From Lactobacillus mulieris (GTDB lineage: Bacteria > Bacillota > Bacilli > Lactobacillales > Lactobacillaceae), in the NCBI RefSeq assembly GCF_007095465.1, contig NZ_SDGL01000002.1, forward strand, positions 62,001 to 126,000: a stretch of DNA of 64,000 nucleotides. Direction: 5' to 3'. Made by a program: the position numbers and the translations under genes. The notes under the pieces were generated by a model. It saw only the letters and a list, made by a program, of their open reading frames with translations, searched no databases and had not been told where the DNA came from. Below are positions 30,448 to 39,621 of this stretch, in pieces; position 1 is the stretch's first letter, and every line of letters starts with the position of its first letter.

Positions 30448-31956
30448 ATGGAAAAAAATAAGTTAAATAATCTAAAACTAATGGCAATTTCGCTATTAGT
30501 AGGTTTAGTTTCTGGCTTAGTTGTGGGCGCATTCAGATGGTTGATAGGACTGCTACAAAGTTATTGGTTATATAGTTTTAGACTTGTACATGGCAATTAC
30601 GGTTATTGGATTCTTATTATATTAGGTCTGTTGTTAACTGGTTTAATAGCCGGATATTTGGTAAAAAATGAACCTCATGCAGGAGGTAGTGGAATACCGG
30701 AAGTTGAGCTACAATTACAAGGAAAATTACAGCTAAATTGGTGGAACATTCTTTGGCGGAAATTTATTGGCGGAATTTTAGCAATTGGCTCAGGACTTTT
30801 TCTAGGTAGAGAAGGCCCCTCTATACAATTAGGAGCAGCTGTGGGGCAAGGCATTTCTAATAAGTGCAGTAAGACTAACCAAAGGGTATTACTTGCTGCA
30901 GGGGCAGCTAGTGGGCTTAGTGCAGCTTTTGGAGCGCCACTTGGTGGTACAATGTTTGTTTTAGAAGAAGTGTTTCATAATTTTTCTCCACGGGTTTGGC
31001 TTAATTCTCTAACGGCAGCTTTGGCGGCTAATTTTTTAGTAAGTAACTTATTTGGGCAACGTCCTGTTTTAGCGATTCCATATAATCATTCTTTTTCAGT
31101 AGACTTGTATTGGCACTTATTGGTATTGGGTGTTTTACTAGGAATAATTGGCCGAATTTATCAATGGGGCTTGCTAAATGGAAAGAAAATCTATACTAAG
31201 ATTCCACTACCTAGATGGTTACATGGATTGATACCATTGGGGATGTTGATACCAATTGCTTATTTTGTTCCTCAAGTTATTGGTGGCGGAAATCAGTTGA
31301 TTTTAAATTGGCATGGCTTTAACGCAATTGAAATATTATTCTTGGTTTTTCTGTTAAGAATTAGTTTTTCAATTATTTCATATGACTCAGGATTACCAGG
31401 AGGTATTTTTTTGCCAATCCTAACAATGGGAGCCTTGTTAGGAGCCTTATATGGAATGATTATGGTCAATTTAGGCTTGTTACCACGAGTATTAATTGTA
31501 AATTTGGTCATTTTTTCAATGGCTGGTTTATTTAGTGCAATTGTCCGTTCACCCTTTACAGCAATTTTATTAATTACAGAAATGGTTGGCTCTCTCTTAC
31601 ATTTAATGCCATTAGCTGTTCTAGCTTTGGTTGCTTATCTTGTTAATGATCTTTTAGGTGGTAAGCCAATTTATGAAAGTTTAGCTGATCGGATGGAACA
31701 TAGTAATATTGCAGATTATGCTGATAATGTGGATCAATTGACTGTAAGTATTTTTGAAAATAGTAAATTAGCCGATAAAGAAATTAAAGATATTGCTTGG
31801 CCGTCCAAGACCTTGGTTCGGTTAATTCACCGCGGAGCACATGATATTATTCCAACAGGAAAAACAAAATTACTAGCTGGTGATTTGGTTGTTTTAGAAA
31901 TAGATAGTAATGCACGTGGGTGTATATATGACCAAATAAAAGATATGCAAAAATAA
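30448..31956 (+). CDS. ClC family H+/Cl- exchanger with C-terminal TrkA-C-like domain
   Basis: The 502-residue protein has the three chloride-binding signatures of ClC proteins: GGSGIPEVE (~85), GREGPSIQLGA (~120) and GLFSAIVRSPFTAI (~355). The C-terminal ~70 residues (EIKDIAWPSKTLVRLIHRG, LLAGDLVVLEI) form a TrkA-C-like regulatory domain. The family acts in acid tolerance by exchanging Cl- and H+. GGAG lies before the ATG at 30448; an in-frame ATG at 30400 lies within the preceding terminator. Confidence 0.92.
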   Translation: MEKNKLNNLKLMAISLLVGLVSGLVVGAFRWLIGLLQSYWLYSFRLVHGNYGYWILIILGLLLTGLIAGYLVKNEPHAGGSGIPEVELQLQGKLQLNWWNILWRKFIGGILAIGSGLFLGREGPSIQLGAAVGQGISNKCSKTNQRVLLAAGAASGLSAAFGAPLGGTMFVLEEVFHNFSPRVWLNSLTAALAANFLVSNLFGQRPVLAIPYNHSFSVDLYWHLLVLGVLLGIIGRIYQWGLLNGKKIYTKIPLPRWLHGLIPLGMLIPIAYFVPQVIGGGNQLILNWHGFNAIEILFLVFLLRISFSIISYDSGLPGGIFLPILTMGALLGALYGMIMVNLGLLPRVLIVNLVIFSMAGLFSAIVRSPFTAILLITEMVGSLLHLMPLAVLALVAYLVNDLLGGKPIYESLADRMEHSNIADYADNVDQLTVSIFENSKLADKEIKDIAWPSKTLVRLIHRGAHDIIPTGKTKLLAGDLVVLEIDSNARGCIYDQIKDMQK

Positions 31957-31960
31957 AAAA

Positions 31961-31984
31961 AGACAGTTTCACGTGAAACTGTCT
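31961..31984. promoter_or_regulatory. Bidirectional terminator stem containing a parS-like palindrome
   Basis: A 24-base perfect palindrome flanked by A and T runs ends the convergent ClC and NCS2 genes. Its centre (31966-31979) is GTTTCACGTGAAAC, the 14-base core of the 16-base ParB site TGTTTCACGTGAAACA; only the two outermost bases differ. It lies ~13 kb from dnaA. The terminator role is likely; ParB binding is inferred. Confidence 0.7.
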
Positions 31985-31992
31985 TTTTTGTT

Positions 31993-33303
31993 TTAAATGT
32001 TAATAATCCAAAGATAAATAATAAAAATGAAGAATAATCCATACATAATTGGTGAAACTTCTTTACCTCTTTTAGAAGCTAGCATAGTAATAGGATAAGT
32101 AATCATACCTAGAGCTAAACCATCAGAGATTGAATAAGTAAGTGGCATACCTAAGACGATTAAGAATGCAGGTAAAGCAACTTCGAACTTATCCCAATTG
32201 ATTTTAGCTAAATTACTTGCCATTAAAACACCAACAATGATTAAAGCAGGGGCGGTAACAGTAGTTGGAATTACTGTTAACAATGGACTGAAAAACATAG
32301 CGATTAAGAACCAAAATCCCACAAAGACTGCAGTTAAACCAGTTTTACCGCCCATAGCAATCCCTGAACTTGATTCAACAACAGTTCCAAGAGGTGAAAC
32401 ACCGAAAATAGAGCTAATAATCATTCCAATAGAATCACTCATTAAAGCTTTACCGATTCTAGGAATTTTACCATCTTTATTTGCTAAACCAGCTTGTTGA
32501 GTCATACCAATTAAAGTACCAGCAGTATCAAAGAAGGTAACTAATAAGAAGGTAATAACAACAATAGCCATTTGAACGGTATTAACATTACCTAAATGAG
32601 TAACTGCTTGACCAAAACTAGGAGCGATTGAAGGTGGCATAGAAATAAATTCTTTAGGTAAAGGAATTTGGCCAATTAAAATTCCAAAGATTGCGGTAAC
32701 AACCATCCCAATAAAAATAGAACCAGGCACCCCAAGACACATTAAAACAATGGTAACCAATAGTCCGAATACAGCAATCCAAACGGCCGGATTAGAAAAA
32801 CTACCCAAACCAACTAATGATGAATCAGAGTTAACAATTAATTTACCGTTTTGTAGACCGATAAAAGCAATAAAAATCCCAATTCCAGCACTGATAGCAT
32901 ATTTTAAATCTTGGGGGATGGCATTAATAACGATTTCTCTTAATTTGAAAATAGTTATTAAAACAAATAATAGTGAAGCAACTAACACACCAGCTAAAGC
33001 TGTTTCCCAAGATATTTTCATTCCTTGGCATACAGTATAAGCAAAAAATGAAGCACTTCCTAAAGTAGGTGCTAACGCAATAGGGTAATTAGCAACAAGC
33101 CCCATTACTATACTACCTAAGGCACTTGCGAGAACTAAAGCGGTAAACACAGTACCTTTTCCCATGCCACTAGCAGTTAAAATATTGGGTACAACAAATA
33201 ACATATAACTCAAGCTAACGAAGGTAGTTAAACTGGCAATTAGTTCAGTTTTAAAACTAGTACCTTGTTCAGTTAGCTTAAAGAAACGATTAATATTTTT
33301 CAT
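31993..33303 (-). CDS. NCS2 family purine-type permease (AzgA/PbuG-like)
   Basis: A proton-coupled nucleobase transporter of 436 residues and 12-14 membrane segments. Signature regions are GTVFTALVLASALGSIVMG, DTAGTLIGMTQQAG and SSSGIAMGGKTGLTAV. GGAGGGAATC precedes the ATG at 33303; the ATG at 33345 has none. It is a close paralogue of the next gene upstream (33399-34706) with the same length and topology. The AzgA-type set (hypoxanthine, guanine, adenine) is more likely than xanthine or uracil; the exact substrate cannot be read. An ACGAAC motif lies at 33360-33365 upstream. Confidence 0.9.
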   Translation of the reverse strand: MKNINRFFKLTEQGTSFKTELIASLTTFVSLSYMLFVVPNILTASGMGKGTVFTALVLASALGSIVMGLVANYPIALAPTLGSASFFAYTVCQGMKISWETALAGVLVASLLFVLITIFKLREIVINAIPQDLKYAISAGIGIFIAFIGLQNGKLIVNSDSSLVGLGSFSNPAVWIAVFGLLVTIVLMCLGVPGSIFIGMVVTAIFGILIGQIPLPKEFISMPPSIAPSFGQAVTHLGNVNTVQMAIVVITFLLVTFFDTAGTLIGMTQQAGLANKDGKIPRIGKALMSDSIGMIISSIFGVSPLGTVVESSSGIAMGGKTGLTAVFVGFWFLIAMFFSPLLTVIPTTVTAPALIIVGVLMASNLAKINWDKFEVALPAFLIVLGMPLTYSISDGLALGMITYPITMLASKRGKEVSPIMYGLFFIFIIYLWIINI

Positions 33304-33317
33304 GATTCCCTCCATAT

Positions 33318-33351
33318 GAAAAAAACTAATGTATCTAGTATACATTAGTTT
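33318..33351 (-). terminator. Terminator between the two NCS2 genes
   Basis: A 12-bp perfect inverted repeat (33323-33334 with 33340-33351) followed on the minus strand by seven T. It ends the upstream permease transcript 15 bases before the next start codon. Confidence 0.8.
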
Positions 33352-33398
33352 AACATAAAGACGAACCTAAATTTATTTACTGAATATATATGTTCAGA

Positions 33399-34706
33399 TT
33401 AAGCGTTAAGTACCCACATAAAAATAATGAAAATAAAGAATAGTACCCACATCATTGGGCTAATTTCTTTACCACGTTTTGCGGCAATCATAGTAATAGG
33501 GTAAGTAATCATTCCCCATGAAAGACCGTCAGAGATTGAATAAGTAAGTGGCATACCAATTACGATTAAGAAGGCAGGAACGGCAATTTCTAGTTTAGTC
33601 CAATCAACCTTAGCTAAATTTTGTGCCATTAAAACACCAACAATAATCAATGCTGGAGCAGTAACTTGAGTAGTAATTACGCTAAGTAAAGGACTAAAAA
33701 TCATTGAAATTAAGAAAAATATTCCAACAAAGACTGCTGTTAAACCACTCTTACCACCAACGGCAATCCCAGCACTTGATTCAACATATGCACCAACTGG
33801 TGAGGTACCTAAAATAGAACCGGCCATCATTGCCCCAGAATCTGCAGCAAGTGCTCGACCAACACGAGGCATTTTATTATCTTTCATTAAGCCAGCTTGA
33901 CTAGCTAAACCAATCAAAGTACCAGTAGTATCAAAGAAGGTAACTAACAAGAAAGTTAAAACAATTACCCACATTTGCATCGTGTTGATATCACCAATAT
34001 GCTTAAATGCTTGACCAAAAGTAGGTGCAATACTTGGAGCAGAAGAAACAACTGCTGTAGGCAATTTGATTTGTCCTGTCAAAATACCAAAAATAGCAGC
34101 TAAAACCATTCCAATGAAAATTGCGCCGGGTACGTTCATAATCATTAAAACGATAGTAACTAATAGCCCAAAAATAGCAATCCAGACAGTAGGATTTTTA
34201 AGACTACCCACTGTTACAAAAGTAGACTTACTTGCTTCAACTAAGCCAGCATTTGCTAAACCTAAAAAAGCGATAAATAGTCCGATTCCGGCACTAATAG
34301 CATGCTTTAAATCAACTGGAATTGCATCAATAATCTTCTCTCTTAACTTAAACATAGTAATTAAAATGAAAATAAATGATGCAACAAAAACTGCAGCTAA
34401 AGCAGTTTGCCATTTAACATGCATACCTAAACAAGCTGTATATGCAAAAAATGCATTAATCCCAAGTGCTGGGGCAGTAGCGATTGGATAATTGGAAGCT
34501 AGTCCCATAATAAAACAACCTAAAGCACTAGCTAAGGCAGTAGCTGTAAAGACCGCGCCTTTATCCATACCACTAACACCTAAAACATTTGGATTAACAA
34601 AAAGAATATAAGACATACTTACAAAAGTTGTAAGTCCGGCCAAAAATTCAATTTTAATATTGGTGCCGAGCTTGTCTAAATCGAAGTACTTTCTAATTAT
34701 GTTCAT
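33399..34706 (-). CDS. NCS2 family purine-type permease, second copy
   Basis: This 435-residue paralogue of the preceding permease shares FLAGLTTFVSMSYILFVNP, DTTGTLIGLASQAGL and ESSAGIAVGGKSGLTAVFVG. A GGGAG ribosome site precedes the ATG. Two differently diverged copies suggest split substrates (for example adenine against hypoxanthine/guanine). The 224-base gap to lactate oxidase holds its promoter, an ACGAAT motif (34793-34798) and an inverted TTCGG (34730-34734), and the lox promoter. Confidence 0.9.
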   Translation of the reverse strand: MNIIRKYFDLDKLGTNIKIEFLAGLTTFVSMSYILFVNPNVLGVSGMDKGAVFTATALASALGCFIMGLASNYPIATAPALGINAFFAYTACLGMHVKWQTALAAVFVASFIFILITMFKLREKIIDAIPVDLKHAISAGIGLFIAFLGLANAGLVEASKSTFVTVGSLKNPTVWIAIFGLLVTIVLMIMNVPGAIFIGMVLAAIFGILTGQIKLPTAVVSSAPSIAPTFGQAFKHIGDINTMQMWVIVLTFLLVTFFDTTGTLIGLASQAGLMKDNKMPRVGRALAADSGAMMAGSILGTSPVGAYVESSAGIAVGGKSGLTAVFVGIFFLISMIFSPLLSVITTQVTAPALIIVGVLMAQNLAKVDWTKLEIAVPAFLIVIGMPLTYSISDGLSWGMITYPITMIAAKRGKEISPMMWVLFFIFIIFMWVLNA

Positions 34707-34857
34707 TTTTATCTCCCAAGTGATTAAAATTCGGATATTTACTTAAATAACCTGACTATTAAACTTTAACATTCTTGATAATTAATGTAAATACGAATAT
34801 TAATAAAAGAACATATACAAATATTAACATTGCTCAGTAAATAACAATAGTAAATCG

Positions 34858-34886
34858 TTGAAAGCGCTTAATATGGGGTCTATAAT
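34858..34886 (+). promoter_or_regulatory. Catabolite-repressed promoter of lactate oxidase
   Basis: A cre-like site TTGAAAGCGCTTAAT (34858-34872, one mismatch to consensus) is followed after 8 bases by a perfect TATAAT (34881-34886). The geometry is nearly the same as at pyruvate oxidase. Confidence 0.7.
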
Positions 34887-34930
34887 TATAGGTAAGCTGT
34901 TACTAATTTATATTGAAAGGGTCAAATACA

Positions 34931-36157
34931 ATGACTGTATATTACAAAGGTTTTCCGCAAAGTGATCGTAATGAAGCTATAAAGATGGTAAACGTTGATG
35001 AGCTTGAAGATAGAGTAAGGAAAGTAATGCCAGAAGCAGCTTACTACTATATCGCATCAGGTTCCGAAAATGAATGGACTTGGCGTAACAATACCACTGC
35101 CTTTAACCATTTTCAAATCGTTCCACGTTCATTAACAAATATGGATAGTCCATCGACTGCAACGCAATTTATGGGGATGGATTTAAAGAAACCTATTATG
35201 ATTTGCCCAATTGCATGTCATGGTATTGCTCATAAAGATGCAGAAGTAGCAACTGCTCAAGGAGCAAAAGCTGCTGGAGCATTGTTTTCATCAAGCACAT
35301 ATGCCAACAAGAGTGTTGAAGATATTGCAGCTGCCACTGGAGATTCTCCTAAGTTTTTCCAACTTTATTTAAGTAAAGATTGGGACTTTAACAAGATGGT
35401 CTTTGATGCAGTAAAATCAGCTGGTTATAAAGGTATTATGTTAACAGTTGATGCACTCGTTTCAGGATATCGTGAAGCTAATTTAAGAACTAACTTTACA
35501 TTCCCAGTACCATTAGATTTCTTCACTAGATATGTTGGTGCAGAAGGGGAAGGTATGAGTGTTGCACAAATGTATGCAAATTCAGCTCAAAAAATAGGAC
35601 CAGCAGATGTTGCAAAAATTAAAGAAATGTCAGGCTTACCTGTTTTTGTTAAAGGTATTATGAATGCTGAAGATGCATATATGGCAATAGGAGCAGGTGC
35701 AGATGGTATTGTAGTTTCTAACCATGGTGGTCGTGAAATTGATACCGCTCCAGCAACAATTGACATGCTTCCAGAAATTACTGCCGCAGTTAACGGCAGA
35801 GTTCCAATTATTCTTGACTCTGGTGTTCGTCGTGGCTCACATGTCTTTAAGGCTTTAGCCTTAGGTGCTGATTTAGTTGGAATTGGTCGACCATTCTTAT
35901 ACGGCTTAGCACTTGGTGGTGCAAAGGGCGTTGAAAGTGTAATTAACCAAATTAACAACGAATTTAAGATATTGATGCAATTAACAGGTTGCAAGACAGT
36001 AGAAGATGTTAAGCATGCAGATATTCGACAAATTAACTATACTGCTGACAACTTGCCTTCAAATACTGATCCTTCAGTTCGCAGAGCATATCCTGTAACT
36101 AAAGAAAATCAAATGGAAGGCATACAAGATGCCGCAACTGGTGCATCAAAGCATTAG
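34931..36157 (+). CDS. L-lactate oxidase (FMN alpha-hydroxy-acid oxidase family)
   Basis: The enzyme oxidises L-lactate with O2 to pyruvate and H2O2. The 408-residue TIM barrel carries the FMN family residues: tyrosines in EAAYYYIASG (~38-40), Lys ~241 in VFVKGIM, and catalytic His-Gly-Gly-Arg in SNHGGREID (His ~265, Arg ~268). GAAAGGGTC precedes the ATG at 34931; the TTG at 34913 is earlier but overlaps that site. The product feeds pyruvate oxidase. The C-terminus ends TGASKH, like Pox. Lactate 2-monooxygenase is an alternative within the family. Confidence 0.9.
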   Translation: MTVYYKGFPQSDRNEAIKMVNVDELEDRVRKVMPEAAYYYIASGSENEWTWRNNTTAFNHFQIVPRSLTNMDSPSTATQFMGMDLKKPIMICPIACHGIAHKDAEVATAQGAKAAGALFSSSTYANKSVEDIAAATGDSPKFFQLYLSKDWDFNKMVFDAVKSAGYKGIMLTVDALVSGYREANLRTNFTFPVPLDFFTRYVGAEGEGMSVAQMYANSAQKIGPADVAKIKEMSGLPVFVKGIMNAEDAYMAIGAGADGIVVSNHGGREIDTAPATIDMLPEITAAVNGRVPIILDSGVRRGSHVFKALALGADLVGIGRPFLYGLALGGAKGVESVINQINNEFKILMQLTGCKTVEDVKHADIRQINYTADNLPSNTDPSVRRAYPVTKENQMEGIQDAATGASKH

Positions 36158-36197
36158 AAAAATATTATAATAAACAACTCAAACAAACTATCTACTC

Positions 36198-36232
36198 AAA
36201 GAGCTTTACATGTTGCATGTAAGGCTCTTTTT
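36198..36232 (+). terminator. Terminator of lactate oxidase
   Basis: Stem AGAGC.TTACATG / CATGTAA.GCTCT with a TTG loop and T run. Confidence 0.85.
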
Positions 36233-36327
36233 GTTTGTTAGGTATTACTGTGATTTATATTAGTAAATTGTTTTTTTGTGATAAAATTAAAAATAAATAA
36301 AAACAATAAATTCTGGGGGGAGAGGTC

Positions 36328-37914
36328 ATGTCATTTTTGAAACTTTTAAAGATCAATTTGATTAGAGCCATTACTTTGATACTTGCTACCGTATTAGGGG
36401 CAGTATTAGTTGCAGTTGGTAACTCATATTTGACAAATATTGGTAATTCCTTGCAGAAGCAAGATATCAATACTTTTTTAAGATACATGCTTTTATTTTT
36501 TGTTGTATTAGTAGGTGGAGAAAGCATAGAATTTATTGCTAGTTATTTATTTGCTAAGCAAGTGCAAGAGTATTTACATGAAGTTAGAGAGCGCATAACT
36601 AGAAAACTATTTTTGCAAAAGGAAACTACCAAAATAACTGATGTTCAAAACTCATTAACTAATGATTTAAATATGATGAACGATAATTTCTTAACTCCGC
36701 TATACAAAATTATCAGTTCAATTTTTAATATTGTATTTTCAATTGCCATTGTTTTTACTTATAGCTGGATATTAGTGGTTTTAATTTTAATCTTGGCAGT
36801 AGTGATGTTTGTCTTGCCACAGCTTATCTCAAAGCCACTTGAAAAAGCGACTGTTGCTGTTTCTGAAAATAATCAAGCATACCTTGATACGATTGAAAAG
36901 TGGTTTAAGGGAATCGCAATTTTGAAACGTTATAATGTTAAGTCAAAATTGTTTCAGGTTTTAGCTAAGAGCTCGAATAGGCTGGAAAAGGCAAACGTTA
37001 ATCGTTCAAAAAAGGTTAGTCAAACTTCAATCTTTAATAATTTAGTTAATGGTTCAGCTCAAGTATTAATTATTTTTACAGCTGGATTATTGATAATAAC
37101 TAAAAGTATGCCATTTGGTGCCTTCTTTAGCATTGGTAATTTTTCAGGTGTTATTTTTACTGGTTTATTTACTGTTGTTAGTCAGATTACTTTAATTCAA
37201 TCTAGCAAGCAATTAAACAAAAAAATTACTGCTAATATGGCAACAGTAGATACTGAAGTTGCTAGTGATAGCTTGGCTGATTTTGCTACTGTTTCTGGTC
37301 AAAATTTGACTCTTAACTTCCCTAATGGTGAACAACTGCGCTTTCCAGATTTTGAAGTTAAACAAGGAGAGAAGATTCTCTTAACGGGTGAAAGTGGGGC
37401 AGGGAAGTCAACACTATTTAAGCTGATTTTAGATGAACTAACGCCAAGTAGTGGACAAATTACCTTCAAAGATAAAAATGGTAAGTTCCTCAAGCCTAAC
37501 CTAAATCAAATAGGTTATATTCCACAAGATCCAGTCTTATTCCCTGGGACAATTCAAGAAAATATTACGCTTTTTAATGATTCTTTGAATGAAAAAGCAA
37601 AATATTGGGCTGAAAAAGTTCAATTAGGTACTGATTTAACTAAGTTCCCTCAAGGAATTAAAACTAAGGTTGATTTAGATAAAAATAACTTATCAGGTGG
37701 GCAAAAACAAAAGGTGGTCTTGGCCCGGACCCAAGTTTATGAAAGTAAGTTAGTCTTAATTGATGAAGGGACTAGTGCAATTGATTCTAAGAATACGCAA
37801 ATTATTTTGCAGAATTTATTGCAAAGTTCGGCTACTGTCATCTTTATTGCCCATAATTTAACTCCTGAAATGCATAAGTTATTCGACCGCGAATTGAAGT
37901 TAACTAAGGTATAA
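36328..37914 (+). CDS. ABC half-transporter (exporter type, TM + ATPase)
   Basis: The 528-residue protein has six membrane segments (~15-300) fused to an ATPase with Walker A GESGAGKSTL, signature LSGGQKQK, Walker B KLVLIDEGTSAID and switch His in FIAHNL. It probably forms a homodimer since no partner is adjacent. A strong GGGGGAGAGG ribosome site precedes the ATG. The substrate is unknown; similar lactobacillal proteins are annotated as multidrug or peptide exporters. The ATPase half is slightly degenerate at the D-loop (TSAIDS). Confidence 0.88.
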   Translation: MSFLKLLKINLIRAITLILATVLGAVLVAVGNSYLTNIGNSLQKQDINTFLRYMLLFFVVLVGGESIEFIASYLFAKQVQEYLHEVRERITRKLFLQKETTKITDVQNSLTNDLNMMNDNFLTPLYKIISSIFNIVFSIAIVFTYSWILVVLILILAVVMFVLPQLISKPLEKATVAVSENNQAYLDTIEKWFKGIAILKRYNVKSKLFQVLAKSSNRLEKANVNRSKKVSQTSIFNNLVNGSAQVLIIFTAGLLIITKSMPFGAFFSIGNFSGVIFTGLFTVVSQITLIQSSKQLNKKITANMATVDTEVASDSLADFATVSGQNLTLNFPNGEQLRFPDFEVKQGEKILLTGESGAGKSTLFKLILDELTPSSGQITFKDKNGKFLKPNLNQIGYIPQDPVLFPGTIQENITLFNDSLNEKAKYWAEKVQLGTDLTKFPQGIKTKVDLDKNNLSGGQKQKVVLARTQVYESKLVLIDEGTSAIDSKNTQIILQNLLQSSATVIFIAHNLTPEMHKLFDRELKLTKV

Positions 37915-37945
37915 AAAATAGCATCCACATGGATGCTATTTTTTT
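37913..37945. terminator. Bidirectional terminator between the ABC exporter and the ABC-F gene
   Basis: Stem AAAATAGCATCC / GGATGCTATTTT with an ACAT loop, serving the two convergent genes. Confidence 0.85.
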
Positions 37946-37950
37946 GCAAA

Positions 37951-39447
37951 CTAACTAGTTAACTTTATCTTTTTATCGGCAACTTGCTCGATGAAATACT
38001 TATCATGCTCAATTAAAAGCATAGCAGGCCTAGTTTGCTTGAGTAGCTTAATCAATTGATCTTGATTAAAAACATCTAGATAATTTGCTGGCTCGTCCCA
38101 CAAATAAAAGTCAGCTTCTTCAACTAGTGATTTTGCAAGAGCTACTCTTTTTTGTTGGCCCATACTCATGTCTTCAATTTTTAAAGTGAAGTCATCTCGT
38201 GGGAAACCCATTTTTTTCAAATTATTCAGTAAATCAGAATATGGAATACGCTCTTTTTCAGAAAACTCCTTTAAGGTGCCTGTATAAGTTGAAAAAGTTT
38301 GTGGCAAATAAGAAATTTTTAATCCATTCGCTAAGATTATTTTTCCACTAGCTTCAGCTTTAGACTTATTCAAAATAAATTTTAATAGTGTAGACTTACC
38401 GGAGCCATTTTTTCCTTCTAAGGCAACAATACCATGATTTTTAATGATTAAATTTAAATCATGAAATAAAGACTTATTGGCAATCTTTAAACTTAAGTGT
38501 TGCAATTCTAAGAGAGTTTGGTGGTAATTAGGACTAAAGTTCATTAATAAGTCTGGAGCTTGTTCAATATTAGTTAAAAGGCCTTCTTTTTCAGTTATTT
38601 TTTTATTTACTCGTTGCTGCATAGTTATCGAGCGTTTCATTATTTTGGCCGCTTTATGGCCATAAAAGCCCTTATTGATATCGGCATGGATTTCATTTTT
38701 GTGGGCAGCGGCGGTTTTGTTTTTTTCTGATTTTTCAGAAAAATTCTTAATCTGACTAGCACTCTTTTTAAGTGAAGCAATCTCGCTTTTTAGTTTGATA
38801 TTTTTGTCTTGATTATATTTATCACGCTTGTCTTTAGTCGCTTCATAACTAGCATAGTTACCCTGGTATAAATGAATTTCATTATTTTCAATTGCTAGAA
38901 CGTGATTTACAACCTCATTTAAGAAGTCACGGTCATGGCTGACAATAATATATCCTTCCTTATGCTTTTTTAGGTAATTAGCAACTTGCCTTCTATTAGC
39001 TGCATCTAAGTGATTAGTTGGCTCATCAATTAAGGCAAAAGAATTTTGATTAACAAATGATACTGCTAATAAAATCATAGTCTGTTCGCCACCACTTAAA
39101 GTATTAAATGGTTGCCAAATCAAATCTGGATTGAGTTGCATTAAGTTCAATTCTCGCTCTAATTGCCAGACCTCAAAGTTAATTTGACTTTGAAGCTCAT
39201 ATAAAACTAGATTGCTAGGATTAGCAATTTGAGCAGGAAAGTAGGAAAAAGTTATGCTAGTTAAAATTTCTCCGCGTCCTTGAAGCTCATTACGTAATAA
39301 ATTTAGGAATGTTGTTTTTCCACGACCATTTCTCCCAACTAACCCAAGTTTCCAAGAACTGTCTAAATTAAGATTTAAATTAGAAAAAATAACTTTATCG
39401 CTATTATCATAGCTAAATGATAGGTTGTTAACTTTAATAATACTCAT
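37951..39447 (-). CDS. ABC-F family ribosome-associated ATPase, Lsa-like
   Basis: A soluble protein of 498 residues with two ABC domains and no membrane segments. Domain 1: GRNGRGKTT (~36), LSGGEQ, LIDEPTNHLD. Linker ~200-300 is very Lys-rich. Domain 2: GKNGSGKST (~345), MSMGQQKR, WDEPANYLD. The N-terminal SWKLGLVGRNGRGKTTFL and the length match the Lsa/Vga/Sal group, which protects the ribosome from lincosamides, streptogramin A and pleuromutilins. Whether this copy confers resistance is not shown; housekeeping ABC-F proteins exist too. It is monocistronic with a good promoter; I saw no leader peptide. Confidence 0.85.
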   Translation of the reverse strand: MSIIKVNNLSFSYDNSDKVIFSNLNLNLDSSWKLGLVGRNGRGKTTFLNLLRNELQGRGEILTSITFSYFPAQIANPSNLVLYELQSQINFEVWQLERELNLMQLNPDLIWQPFNTLSGGEQTMILLAVSFVNQNSFALIDEPTNHLDAANRRQVANYLKKHKEGYIIVSHDRDFLNEVVNHVLAIENNEIHLYQGNYASYEATKDKRDKYNQDKNIKLKSEIASLKKSASQIKNFSEKSEKNKTAAAHKNEIHADINKGFYGHKAAKIMKRSITMQQRVNKKITEKEGLLTNIEQAPDLLMNFSPNYHQTLLELQHLSLKIANKSLFHDLNLIIKNHGIVALEGKNGSGKSTLLKFILNKSKAEASGKIILANGLKISYLPQTFSTYTGTLKEFSEKERIPYSDLLNNLKKMGFPRDDFTLKIEDMSMGQQKRVALAKSLVEEADFYLWDEPANYLDVFNQDQLIKLLKQTRPAMLLIEHDKYFIEQVADKKIKLTS

Positions 39448-39493
39448 TAAATCACCTCTAATAAAAGGCTAGATGATGGGCTAAGTTATAAAT

Positions 39494-39522
39494 ATATTAT
39501 CATAATAAAAATAAATATGCAA
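39494..39522 (-). promoter_or_regulatory. Promoter of the ABC-F gene
   Basis: Minus strand TTGCAT (39517-39522), 17 bases, TAATAT (39494-39499), ~47 bases before the start codon. Confidence 0.65.
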
Positions 39523-39574
39523 TGCTATTTGATAAGAGAATTAAAGAGTTATTTGTTGCTAAAACTGAATAAAT

Positions 39575-39618
39575 AAAAAGCTGATATATCCTCAAGCAGA
39601 AGATAATATCAGCTTTTT
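39575..39618 (-). terminator. Terminator of the dak-dgk operon
   Basis: Minus-strand arms AAGCTGATAT / ATATCAGCTT flank an 18-base loop and are followed by TTTTT. Confidence 0.8.
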
Positions 39619-39621
39619 CTA

